Source of the DNA: an uncultured Dysosmobacter sp. | GTDB lineage: Bacteria > Bacillota > Clostridia > Oscillospirales > Oscillospiraceae | Direction of reading: 5' to 3' | Assembly (NCBI RefSeq): GCF_947631635.1 | Contig: NZ_CANRMB010000016.1 | Location: forward strand, 1-61,975 | Length of the DNA: 61,975 bases | In this document: piece by piece, positions 24,835-33,172 of the stretch | How positions within the stretch are numbered: position 1 is the first letter of the stretch | Layout: every line of letters begins with the position of its first letter | The notes under the pieces: generated by a model | What the model was told of the DNA's origin: nothing | The model's input: only the letters and a program-made list of their open reading frames with translations | The model's database searches: none | Made by a program: the position numbers and the translations under genes

Positions 24835-26495
24835 TCGGATATACCTGTAAATATACCCCCGCCGAATTGCTCCGGGCCTTTGGCGGAGACCCCGTCCTGC
24901 TGGACGGTGAGGAGGCGGATTTCGAGCTGGCGGAGAGCCTGACCCATGCCAACCTCTGCTGTCATGCCAAGGCGCTGATCCAGCAGGGGAGCCGGACGGA
25001 TGCGCTGATCATGATGGACTGCTGCGACTCTCTGCGGCGCTCCTATGATGTACTGAGTCTGGACAGCAGACATACCTTTTTGAAGCTGATGGACCTGCCC
25101 CACGAAAACGGCCAGTGTGCCCGGGAACGCTTCAAGCAGGAGCTCCTCCGGCTGGCGGCAGCCTATGGCGGGAGCCGTGGAACCGATTTTTCCAGGGACG
25201 CCTTTTTGGTCGCCTGCCGGGAGAGCAGCCAGCCCCTGCCCAACGAGCCGTTTTTGGCGGTCCTGGGCGCCCGGGTCAGTCCGCCGCTGCTGGACCTGAT
25301 CCAAAAGCAGCTGGCGCTGCCGGTGGTGAACCTGACCTGCAGCGGCAACCGCAATTTGGAGGCCCCGCCCCAAGACGCGGAAAATATGGACTTCGATCAG
25401 CTGATGGATTGGTATTCCGGGGCGCTTTTGCGGATGATCCCCTGTATGCGGATGACCAGCGTGGCTGGGCGAAAGGAACTGACCAACCACCCGCAGCTCA
25501 AGGGCATCGTCTATAACACCGTCAAATTCTGCGATTTTTACAGTTTTGATTACGCCGCGCTGAAACGCGAAACGGCCATTCCGATTTTGAAGATCGAATC
25601 GGACTATATGCCCCAGCCCTCGGGCCAGCTCTCCACCCGCTTGGAAGCTTTTTCGGAGAGCTTGTTGCCCGAGCGATCCCACAGGAGGACACCTATGAAC
25701 AAGACAACAGAAAGAGCCGCCAGCCTGTACGCGGGAATCGACAGCGGCTCCACCACCACCAACATGGTGGTCATCAACGAGAAAAAGGAGATCTTGGCCT
25801 CCGCCATCGTGCGCACCGGCGCCAAGGCGCAGAACGGGGCCAAAGCAGCCTTGGAGGAAGTCTGCAGGCAGCTGTCGGTCCAGCCGGAGGCCTTCGCCGC
25901 GATCATGGCCACCGGCTATGGGCGGAGCAACATCCCCTTTGCCACCGACACCAAGACGGAGATCACCTGCCATGCCCGGGGCGCTTTTTTCCTGAATCCC
26001 GCTATCCGCACCATCGTGGACATCGGCGGGCAGGACAGCAAGGTGATCTGCCTGGATGAGAACGGCGCTGTGACGAACTTCATTATGAATGACAAGTGCG
26101 CCGCCGGCACGGGCCGTTTCCTGGAAATGATGGCCCGGACATTGGAGCTGGATATGGACCAGATGAGCCGGCAGGGCCTGACCTGGAAGAAGGATCTGAC
26201 GATCTCCAGCATGTGCACCGTCTTTGCGGAGTCGGAAGTCATTTCCCTGATCGCGGACAACCACACGGACAGCGACATTATCCACGGACTGAACAAGTCC
26301 ATTGCGGCCAAGACCGCCTCCATGGTCAGCCGCGCCAAGGGAACTGGCCCCTACATGATGACCGGCGGCGTGGCCCGGAACAAGGGCGTGGTCCAGGCAT
26401 TGGAGGCCCGGCTGGGCGAAAATCTGTATATCACGGACGCCCCGGACCTGTGCGGCGCGATCGGCGCCGCGCTGTTTGCCCTGGAGGAGTCCTGA
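24831..26495 (+). CDS. 2-hydroxyacyl-CoA dehydratase subunit fused in frame to its activase (HgdC type)
   Basis: One 554-residue frame with two parts. Residues 1-285 are a short second subunit of the dehydratase family (SLTHANLCCHAKALIQ; MDCCDSLRR). Residues from 289 are a complete BadF/HgdC-type ATPase: GIDSGSTTTNMVVI, then the two cluster cysteines in NDKCAAGTG and SSMCTVFAESE, 39 residues apart as in HgdC, and MTGGVARNKGV. The junction encodes HRRTP from an intact ribosome site, AGGAGGACACCT, followed by ATG at 25695. So the activase can still start by itself, and the upstream gene seems to have lost its stop. Either a fusion or two proteins from one frame. Confidence 0.8.
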   Translation: MIGYTCKYTPAELLRAFGGDPVLLDGEEADFELAESLTHANLCCHAKALIQQGSRTDALIMMDCCDSLRRSYDVLSLDSRHTFLKLMDLPHENGQCARERFKQELLRLAAAYGGSRGTDFSRDAFLVACRESSQPLPNEPFLAVLGARVSPPLLDLIQKQLALPVVNLTCSGNRNLEAPPQDAENMDFDQLMDWYSGALLRMIPCMRMTSVAGRKELTNHPQLKGIVYNTVKFCDFYSFDYAALKRETAIPILKIESDYMPQPSGQLSTRLEAFSESLLPERSHRRTPMNKTTERAASLYAGIDSGSTTTNMVVINEKKEILASAIVRTGAKAQNGAKAALEEVCRQLSVQPEAFAAIMATGYGRSNIPFATDTKTEITCHARGAFFLNPAIRTIVDIGGQDSKVICLDENGAVTNFIMNDKCAAGTGRFLEMMARTLELDMDQMSRQGLTWKKDLTISSMCTVFAESEVISLIADNHTDSDIIHGLNKSIAAKTASMVSRAKGTGPYMMTGGVARNKGVVQALEARLGENLYITDAPDLCGAIGAALFALEES

Positions 26496-26496
26496 T

Positions 26497-26553
26497 GTAA
26501 TCAACGCAGTTGAAACGGAGCTTGTGCTCCTTTTCAACTGCGTTGACTATATC
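26497..26553. repeat. Solo long hairpin, related to element C
   Basis: ATGTAATCAACGCAGTTGAA...GGAGC, loop TTGT, GCTCCTTTTCAACTGCGTTGACTATAT. The right arm is identical over about 24 bp to the right end of the element at 41501-41694. It directly follows the activase stop and may act as its terminator; no T-run is present. After it come three copies of GCAATCCTC (26562-26592). Confidence 0.7.
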
Positions 26554-26642
26554 AATACAGCAATCCTCATAGCAATCCTCGCAATCCTCATCAGAAGTGG
26601 ATGCCGCAAAATAATTATCCGTTTCTATGGGACGAACAGCAG

Positions 26643-27143
26643 TCACTTCTTCATCGCTTCCATTTCCGCAATTGTCAGATTGCTGCGTTCAATATAGAAA
26701 GAACCGATCTCGTTTCCCTGAAAATCATACAGGGGGACATAGTAAGAATCGGGCTGAGAAAGCTGCCAGGCAAGGGCCTCTTCCGGTGTCTGACAGACCG
26801 CCGAAGAATCAAGCTCACTGGTTCGAACATATCCCTTCTGTCCATCTGTTCCGATTGCTGCCATCAGATCCGGTTCCTGCCCCACTTCAATTGCCATCAG
26901 CCCATTTCCATAGGTCTCTCCATGAATGTTTTTAGGGAAATTCCCATTGACAAGAGCGGTTTGTTCAATTAATACAGAATATGCAGTATACGAGTGGTTC
27001 CCAGTTCCATAGAATTTCATTGTATCGGAATTGTACTCATCATCCATGCGCGAGAGGGGACTTTCCCCAGCAGCAAACGCGGTAACGCCAAGACACATGC
27101 ACATTACCAGCACCAACGCCAAACTCAGCAGTTTCTTTTTCAT
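26643..27143 (-). CDS. Secreted hypothetical protein
   Basis: 166 residues. A clear signal peptide (KKKLLSLALVLVMCMCLGVTAFAAG, cut near residue 25). The rest is unassigned, with a possible DFQGNEIGSFYIE beta-hairpin like small Gram-positive exported proteins. It is the fourth and last gene of the ECF sigma operon. AAGGAACATAT precedes the ATG. Confidence 0.72.
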   Translation of the reverse strand: MKKKLLSLALVLVMCMCLGVTAFAAGESPLSRMDDEYNSDTMKFYGTGNHSYTAYSVLIEQTALVNGNFPKNIHGETYGNGLMAIEVGQEPDLMAAIGTDGQKGYVRTSELDSSAVCQTPEEALAWQLSQPDSYYVPLYDFQGNEIGSFYIERSNLTIAEMEAMKK

Positions 27144-27207
27144 ATATGTTCCTTTCTATGGCACATTTTTGAGACGTCTATACAGGCCCCGCTGCCTGCT
27201 TTTTTAC

Positions 27208-27561
27208 CTACGGGCAAGTCGCTGTGGTGGAAACGGACGGTTTCGCAGTTCCGTTGATGGAGTAGGTCAGCGTAAGCGTATAGCTTTTACCGCTCTTAAC
27301 CGTGCATTCTCCGGAAATAAAGACACTGTCTTTCCCGGAATCGCTCCAGGAATCCACATAAGTTGATCCTTGGTAAAGTGTCAGCGTTGCCTCCACCTTA
27401 TCACTAGGATTTCCGCATTTACAGTCTGCATAGCAAAAAGCGGTTGTTCCGTTGAAGGACAGAACAGGTTTAAAAGCAGCTCCCCGCGATTCTATTGCCT
27501 GGGCGCTCATAGTGAGTGCCAGAACAAGCAGAACAGTCAGTGCTAAAACACGTCTTTTCAT
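27208..27561 (-). CDS. Small secreted beta-sheet protein
   Basis: 117 residues with a signal peptide (about 1-22, ending AQA). The remainder is rich in Thr/Ser beta strands (KVEATLTLYQGSTYVDSW, GKSYTLTLTYSINGTAKPS) and has four cysteines that could form disulfides (CYADCKCGN, CP end). I know similar short exported clostridial proteins but not a function. GGAGGTGACATTT precedes the ATG at 27561. It is co-directional with the anti-sigma gene. Confidence 0.75.
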   Translation of the reverse strand: MKRRVLALTVLLVLALTMSAQAIESRGAAFKPVLSFNGTTAFCYADCKCGNPSDKVEATLTLYQGSTYVDSWSDSGKDSVFISGECTVKSGKSYTLTLTYSINGTAKPSVSTTATCP

Positions 27562-27658
27562 AAATGTCACCTCCTTCCACATTTTATAACAGGATTTATG
27601 TTCCTATTATGCAAATGCAGAAGGAGGCGTAATTCTCACATCATTTTTGTATAATATT

Positions 27659-28390
27659 TTATTTCTTCGTTTTTACCAAAGAAACGCTCTCAGCTATATG
27701 CAAAATGGTATCTTTATCGAATGCGGCATGCACATCGAATTGGAGATTCTTATCCGGGTCAATCCAGGTAACTGTGCTATCAGACAGTTCTGGATTTCTT
27801 GCCAAATATAATTGTCCCTTCATACCGTTTACTGTAACAGGGAAGACTTCCGCGTCCTCTATGGCATAATCGCTGGCAGAGCCCTGCTGCATATAAATAT
27901 AGGCCAGATATATGAATTGTGCATTTTCATCATTTTCATTTCGATACCCAATCCTGACGTAGGATGGACACTCCACCCGCCGCGCCTCGTCTTCAACATA
28001 TCCCTCCGGCAGCTCAGTAATCTCATATCGCGGCATTTCTCCGGCAATCGGTTCTCCCGAATACCTGTATGTGATATGTGTCGCGTACCACTCCGTGACC
28101 CAGCGCACCACAGCGGCCCGCACCGTTGGACTGACCGCCATAAGGCTGCCAAAGCTCAGGGAGAACACCAGCAGAACCACGGCGATACGCTGGAGCGCTT
28201 TCTTCCATACCGGCCGCGCCCTTTTGCGTGCCCATCCCAGGGGATCTGTCAGCATGGCCGTCACCTGGCGCTGATACCGGGCGGACGCTTCAAAGGCTGG
28301 TTTGGCCCCTGATTCCTCATCCTCCCATTTGAGTTTAACAGCGTCCAGCAAAACACGCCGCATCATACGATCCAGTTCTATATCCGTCAT
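27659..28390 (-). CDS. Anti-sigma factor-like membrane protein (DUF4367)
   Basis: 243 residues. A cytoplasmic N-terminus (about 1-75) that can bind the sigma factor, one membrane helix (ALQRIAVVLLVFSLSFGSLMAV, about 66-90), and an outer domain with YEITELPEGY, the DUF4367 hallmark, and INVNGMKGQLYL-like strands. The start ATG at 28390 overlaps the stop of the sigma gene (ATGA). It should hold the sigma factor at the membrane until a signal arrives. Confidence 0.82.
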   Translation of the reverse strand: MTDIELDRMMRRVLLDAVKLKWEDEESGAKPAFEASARYQRQVTAMLTDPLGWARKRARPVWKKALQRIAVVLLVFSLSFGSLMAVSPTVRAAVVRWVTEWYATHITYRYSGEPIAGEMPRYEITELPEGYVEDEARRVECPSYVRIGYRNENDENAQFIYLAYIYMQQGSASDYAIEDAEVFPVTVNGMKGQLYLARNPELSDSTVTWIDPDKNLQFDVHAAFDKDTILHIAESVSLVKTKK

Positions 28391-28911
28391 ATGCAAAACC
28401 CTTCTCTCTTCGCGATTTCCCGCAGCAGCGCCCGCCCCCGGCTGGCCCGTGTACTAACTGCCGATCTTGAGATGCCGAGTTTCCTGGCGGCCTCCTGATC
28501 TCCATAGCCCAAAAGGAGCTTCAACTCCAGCACGGCGCGGTATGTCTCCGGCAGCTTGGAAAACAGTCTTACCAGTTCCTGGTAGTCCGTTACGTTCTCC
28601 GCTTCCGCGGCAAAGCTATCCCAGTCCTCCAGCGGAACGGTCCGCTTGTTCCGCCGCAGGATCATGATCGCTTCGTTCTTCACTATAGAAATGATCCAAA
28701 AGAGCAAATTCTCACAAGGAATTTCAGGAATTTTTTCAAAATGCCGGATTATTTGCACGAATGCATTCTGAACCGCATCTTCGGCATCACATTGCTCTTT
28801 CAGGATGCGCATAGCTGTCCGCTCCATTTGGGCATGATACTGCTCATAGATCTCTACAAATTTCTGTCTGTCCTCGCCGCTCTCTAACGCAGCCAACAGA
28901 ACCGCCAGCAT
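28387..28911 (-). CDS. ECF-type RNA polymerase sigma factor
   Basis: 174 residues. Region 2 with EQCDAEDAVQNAFVQIIRHFEKI and ENLLFWIISIVKNEAIMILRRNKR; region 4 with FSKLPETYRAVLELKLLLGYGDQEAARKLGISRSAVSTRASRGRALLRE (described here by its key segments, helix-turn-helix near 135-160). The start ATG at 28911 has GGGAGGTGGTATT before it; codons upstream to 28986 lack one. First gene of a four-gene operon with the anti-sigma and two exported proteins, suggesting control of envelope output. Confidence 0.9.
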   Translation of the reverse strand: MLAVLLAALESGEDRQKFVEIYEQYHAQMERTAMRILKEQCDAEDAVQNAFVQIIRHFEKIPEIPCENLLFWIISIVKNEAIMILRRNKRTVPLEDWDSFAAEAENVTDYQELVRLFSKLPETYRAVLELKLLLGYGDQEAARKLGISRSAVSTRASRGRALLREIAKREGFCI

Positions 28912-29109
28912 AATACCACCTCCCTTGTCCCTATAAATTTTGATAATCACCCAGTATATAAATGCGTCAGAAGCCCGATCTCTCACAGAGTTTTGAAAAA
29001 AATTTTATGCCGGAAACAGTTTAAAACCGCGCAGTTTCCGTCTGCAAAATGTGCCGCATAAACAGAAAAGACAGATTGGAGATTATACACTTCCGACCTG
29101 TCTCTTCTT

Positions 29110-29301
29110 TTAAAGCTCCTCAAACCGTTTCCGCAGCTCTTCGCCATTAAGCTCTCCCTGCTCCAATATCCTCATTGCTTCCGCGACAGCGGCCGGCCCT
29201 CTGGATGCGCTGCTTTCATCGTACCAGATGAAAAAACATAAATCAATCACAGAAGGGCAACGTTGAAAATCGGGAACCGCATCGTGGTGCCAAAGGAAAA
29301 C
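29110..29301 (-). pseudogene. C-terminal gene fragment, unknown family
   Basis: A minus-strand frame without a start codon encodes ...CPSVIDLCFFIWYDE, then ASRGPAAVAEAMRIL and GELNGEELRKRFEEL before a stop. The regular helical end and lack of any start suggest the tail of a gene whose front is lost. I cannot name the family. Confidence 0.35.
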
Positions 29302-29652
29302 TCATTTTATAGCGTCTTTGGCCTCACGTTTGATTCTGGGAAACCGCCCGCACTGCAGGCGGTTGTGTCTGACATGGCGGCGTTTATTTCCCACCGGGTC
29401 AGAGCATCCAGACGCAGTGGAAAACAGCTCTCACCCTTTTGCTTCAATGATATTGCATCAGCGCCTTGATACAGGCAGGTTTGCTCTGTGTGTGACCTCA
29501 TTTTGCCTCTTCTTCCCTGAGGCCGGTGAATTTCTATGCAGACTGCCTGACTGGACAGGAGACCGGCATCCTTCCCACGGTTTACTATCCGGCAATATGT
29601 TCAAACAAACTAGCCACACTAATAGCATCTATATACTGGAGAGGAGCCTTTT

Positions 29653-29754
29653 ATGGCAGTATCCTACAGAGGCGCTGCCGCGTTCGGCATGGTGCATATA
29701 CCGGTGGGCCGCTACACGGCCACCCAGGATAACGGTATCCACTTCAATCAGCTC
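29653..29754 (+). pseudogene. N-terminal fragment of a bacterial Ku (NHEJ) gene
   Basis: A proper start with GGAGAGGAGCC before ATG encodes MAVSYRGAAAFGMVHIPVG followed by RYTATQDNGIHFNQL. This is the conserved Ku N-terminus. After Leu34 the frame has no further Ku character and runs to a stop at 29916, whereas a Ku protein has some 260 or more residues. No LigD or other Ku part is nearby. Confidence 0.75.
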
Positions 29755-30570
29755 ATATCCGATAAAGAATCGGCGTTTGCCCAATCACGTTCAGTTTGGC
29801 AAACACTTCTGATGTGGGCTGTGGTATCCTTACCATTGCCAGGAATACGGTCAGTAAATGTTTTCTTTCTCTCTTTACCAGGGGTGGCCCGCTGGGAAAC
29901 AGGCCGCCCCTGGTAAAGCATTCGGAGCCTGTTTCAGCAGACTTCGTTAGGGCTGCCCATATGGGCGGCTTTTTTGTTTAGCAGAGCGAATTTCAGTACC
30001 ACTTATCTTGAAGCTGAGAAAGAGACTGCCTTAAACATATTCTCCGGTCAAGGATTTCCCATGATTCTGATCCACCCGGATAGCGCTGTAATCAGCAGCG
30101 GGTTTGCTGCTGGAAAGAGGATATAATCCGTCATTTTATTTGTGAAATTTCAGAAACATTTCAGCGCAGCTTGCTATAATCTGCTCAAAAGGCGGCAAAC
30201 AGAAGATTTAACAGTTTTCATAAAATTTATGATAAAATTTGCAGTGGGTTTCAAGCAGAGAGATGATTGTATCACTGCCAAAACGAAGCGACCGCACTTC
30301 GTTTTTTTATATAAATTCTTCTTCATCTTTCCTCTCTTTTCTTTTTTAGGTAATATGCCAACCTTCGGTGCAGCGGACACCGTAAAAGGCGGCGGCCCTC
30401 ACCACCACGGTGAGGGCCTTTTCCATTGTCAGGCGGACAATAAAGGAGATGGATTGTCCGTCTTTCTTGTTTTTCACAGCGGCCAACGCTTGAAGGGTAC
30501 GGCAGCATAGAATGCAACCAACGAATTTATAAAAACGAGGGAAATCGCACAGCAACTCCCTCGTTTTGAC
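29755..30570. other. Intergenic decay zone with hairpins
   Basis: No supported gene. Structures seen: a nested hairpin CTTTACCAGGGG...CCCCTGGTAAAG (29873-29918); a terminator GCTGCCCATATGGGCGGC plus TTTTTTG (29952-29977); a hairpin GGCCCTCACC/GGTGAGGGCC plus TTTTCC (30393-30424). Short frames exist (for example 30346-30555, minus) but lack ribosome sites and family features. Confidence 0.5.
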
Positions 30571-31500
30571 TTAACGCTGCCGATCGAGCGGCAGAGAGAT
30601 ATGAAAGGTCGTTCCGACTTGCTCTGCACTCTCCACCGTGATCTGCCCCCCGCATAAGTGGACGATGCGCTGAACCAGCGGAGGCCTCAATCCGTTTCCG
30701 GCCGATTTGTGCGCCGGATCACCTTGAAAGAACTTATCAAAAATATGCTCCAGTGTATGCTGGCTCATACCGATACCCTTATCGGAGATCGAAACTTCGA
30801 TCCAACTTGCCCGCTGTGAGGCGGAGACCCTGATCGTACCGCCAGGCTCACTGAACTTGATGGCGTTTCCTATCAGATTCAGCCAGACATGGGACATCAT
30901 CTCTTCATTTCCGTTGTATTGCAAGGGTGCCAGATCTATATCAAATGAAAGGTTCTTTGCCTCCCATTGGTTTTCCAGCAGAAGGATACAGCGTCTGATC
31001 TGTTCATCCAACTCATATTGCCGGCTGTCCCAGACAATCTCTTGATTTTCATATTTGCTCAACAGAAGAATGTTGGAGGATAGGTCAGCCAGCCGTTCCG
31101 ACTCACTGATAATGTAGTCCAAATAATCCTGGCGCTGTGCTTCTCTCAAATCGTTTTGACGCAGCCGTTTGGCAAATCCCCGATACGATCGGCGTCTTGA
31201 ATTCATGGGAGAAGTTGTTGATGAAATCGTTTCGCATCAACTCGGTACCTTCCAGCTCTGCTGTCACTTGATTAAAGCTATGAAGCAGTTCGAGGATCTC
31301 CCCCTCTCCCTCCTCTACCACGCGGATGCTGTAATCCCCTTTTGAAATAGACTTGGTCGCTGCGATCATGTCCGGAAAAGGCTTTGCTGTCGGCTTGCTG
31401 ATAAGACCGGATAGGGGGATCGCAATGAGGGTTGTCAGGGTCAGAGGAATCAAGGGGCTGAAAGCGGATGTTGCCGCGGGAATCCCTTGAAAAAATAGAA
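30571..31500 (-). pseudogene. Broken sensor histidine kinase
   Basis: Two frames join: HAMP-like segment (ISKGDYSIRVVEEGEGEILELLHSFN) and the start of the phospho-acceptor motif NFSHEFKTPIVS in one frame, then, after a frameshift near 31190, RGFAKRLRQNDLREAQRQDYLDYII and the ATPase domain with NLIGNAIKFSEPGG, ISDKGIGMS, GNGL in another. The usual GNGLGLPLV reads GNGLRPPLV, so a further key site is altered. The N-terminal membrane part is missing, because the frame abuts the truncated regulator gene. It cannot make a full kinase. Confidence 0.8.
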
Positions 31501-31502
31501 AC

Positions 31503-31996
31503 CTAGGAGAACAGCTTATACAGCAGTAAAAACTCTTTCTGCGGCAGCTCCATGCTTTGGCCGTTATGGACCACTGACATGGAATCATACAGCAGCTCCG
31601 TCTGCCCCATTGCCAGCTTGCGCTCCGCCGATATTTTGGAACGCCTGAGAAGCGCCGCTATCCGAAGAAGCATCTCTTCCTCATCCGCCGGTTTTGTCAT
31701 ATAGTCATCCACGCCCAGACGAAATCCGTGTTTTTTATCCTCCTGTGCCACCTTTGCGGTGATCATCAGGATGGGCAGGATGTAATCGGCATCCCGGAGC
31801 TGTTTGGTAAGGGTATACCCATCCATATTCGGTATCATAACATCCATGATGATCAGATCGATATGCTTGTGATCCAGGATCTCCAAAGCCTCCAGACCGT
31901 CTTTGGCTGAAGCAGGGTCGTACCCGCTGTCTGCTAAGACATCCTCATAAGACGGCGTATCCCCTTGTCGTCCTCCACAATCAAGATCCGAACCAT
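31503..31996 (-). pseudogene. Broken OmpR-family response regulator
   Basis: Starts properly at ATG 31996 with GGGAGGGAATGTCT before it, giving VRILIVEDDKGIRRLMRMS, then a stop; the receiver continues one frame over with DSGYDPASAKDGLEAL and LIIMDVMIPNMDG (phospho-acceptor Asp present). The DNA-binding domain is cut after ELPQKEFLLLYKLFS. So it has one frameshift and a C-terminal deletion that also removed the kinase N-terminus. The pair probably once controlled the ABC genes starting at 32245. Confidence 0.8.
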
Positions 31997-32244
31997 AGAC
32001 ATTCCCTCCCCAAAACAGGTTTTTCAACATCTGCCACAGGACAGGCCCGGGTCTTACGAAGCGCCCGGTCTTCCCCGACATGACAGCTTAACAAACAAAA
32101 TAATTTTACCATGTTCACATCAACTCTTCATCAACTTTTCGTAAATCAGTCCATGGGGCGGTTGATATTCCGTTTATCTTTCGTGACGGTGAGTTGATAT
32201 TTCCCTGCTATCATACGCACGATTTCAGAAAAGGAGGGGATCTA

Positions 32245-33171
32245 TTGCTCAAACTCCAAAATATCAGCAAGACTGTTTCAATAGGCGGCAGACGTGTCAT
32301 TGCCGCGCAGAATATTGACCTTGCTTTTTCTAAAAAAGGCTTTGTGATCATGTACGGAGATATGACCTGCTGTGCTGCCTTGATGCATATCATCGGCGGC
32401 GCGGAGCCTGAATTTCGGGGTGAGGTCCAATATAACGATATTGTGGCCTTAGACGGATGCAGCGAAGATTGGCAGGCATACTGCCGAAGATCGGCAGCGT
32501 TGATTGACCGGGATATCACACTGCTTTCCCGACTGACCGTATCTGAAAATCTGAAGCTGGCCTTACGTGCCTCCGCGTATGCAAAAAGTGGTTGGCCAGG
32601 ACGGCTGGAGGAGTTGATTCAACGGTTTCATCTGGAGGCATGGAGGCAAAGCCTGCCCCATGAACTGCCGATCTCCGTACATCGCTTTGCCACGATCGCG
32701 TGTGCGCTGGCAAAGGACCCTGACATCCTTTTGCTTAACCAGATCCAGGATGAAATTGGAACGGTGGGGCAGAGCGCGCTCTACGCTTTGCTCAAGGAGC
32801 TGGCCAAAGACCGGCTCATTATCCTGTCTACCCCGTATTCTTCGCTGTCGGATACAGCGGCGGACCGCTTTATAGAATTTGACCATGCCCGGCTCTCCAG
32901 CGACACCGGGCCGCGATATCTATACACGATCTCAGAAATAAGCACGGGAAAGACGCGGAAACGCCGTCCTGGCTCTGCGGCGCTTCTGCTTCGTTTGGCT
33001 GCTGTTTTAGTGCGGGAGAAGGACCGGGGGGCCGCCTATCAGACTCTGCGGATGATGGGATTTTCGGAAAGCGTCTTACACAGGGCGGCGCTTCTGTATA
33101 AAAGCGTCACGCTGCTGATATGCGGGCTGATCGCCGCGCTGTGTTTGTTCATTTGGCAAGGAGGAAACTGA
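32245..33171 (+). CDS. Degenerate ABC ATPase domain fused to a membrane segment
   Basis: 308 residues. N-terminal 220 residues align in pattern with MacB/BceA-type ATPases (start LKLQNISKT, then a strand-loop region, ALAKDPDILLLNQ), but key motifs are lost: Walker A reads MYGDMTCC with no GKS/T, the signature reads PISVH in place of LSGGQ, and Walker B reads LLLNQIQ in place of LLADEPT. The C-terminal part (SVLHRAALLYKSVTLLICGLIAALCLFIW) is one FtsX-like membrane piece. ATP hydrolysis is not expected. Start is TTG with AAAAGGAGGGGATCTA before it. Only 1 bp before the exporter gene, so expressed with it. Confidence 0.65.
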   Translation: MLKLQNISKTVSIGGRRVIAAQNIDLAFSKKGFVIMYGDMTCCAALMHIIGGAEPEFRGEVQYNDIVALDGCSEDWQAYCRRSAALIDRDITLLSRLTVSENLKLALRASAYAKSGWPGRLEELIQRFHLEAWRQSLPHELPISVHRFATIACALAKDPDILLLNQIQDEIGTVGQSALYALLKELAKDRLIILSTPYSSLSDTAADRFIEFDHARLSSDTGPRYLYTISEISTGKTRKRRPGSAALLLRLAAVLVREKDRGAAYQTLRMMGFSESVLHRAALLYKSVTLLICGLIAALCLFIWQGGN

Positions 33172-33172
33172 T

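Noticed and set aside
24687..26537. A 616-residue minus-strand frame opposite the dehydratase/activase genes
   Set aside because: Shadow frame; the plus strand has clear activase motifs.
29796..29981. A 61-residue plus-strand frame after the Ku fragment
   Set aside because: No ribosome site; it runs through two hairpins including a terminator.
30346..30555. A 69-residue minus-strand frame
   Set aside because: Covers a terminator hairpin and lacks a ribosome site; no family recognised.
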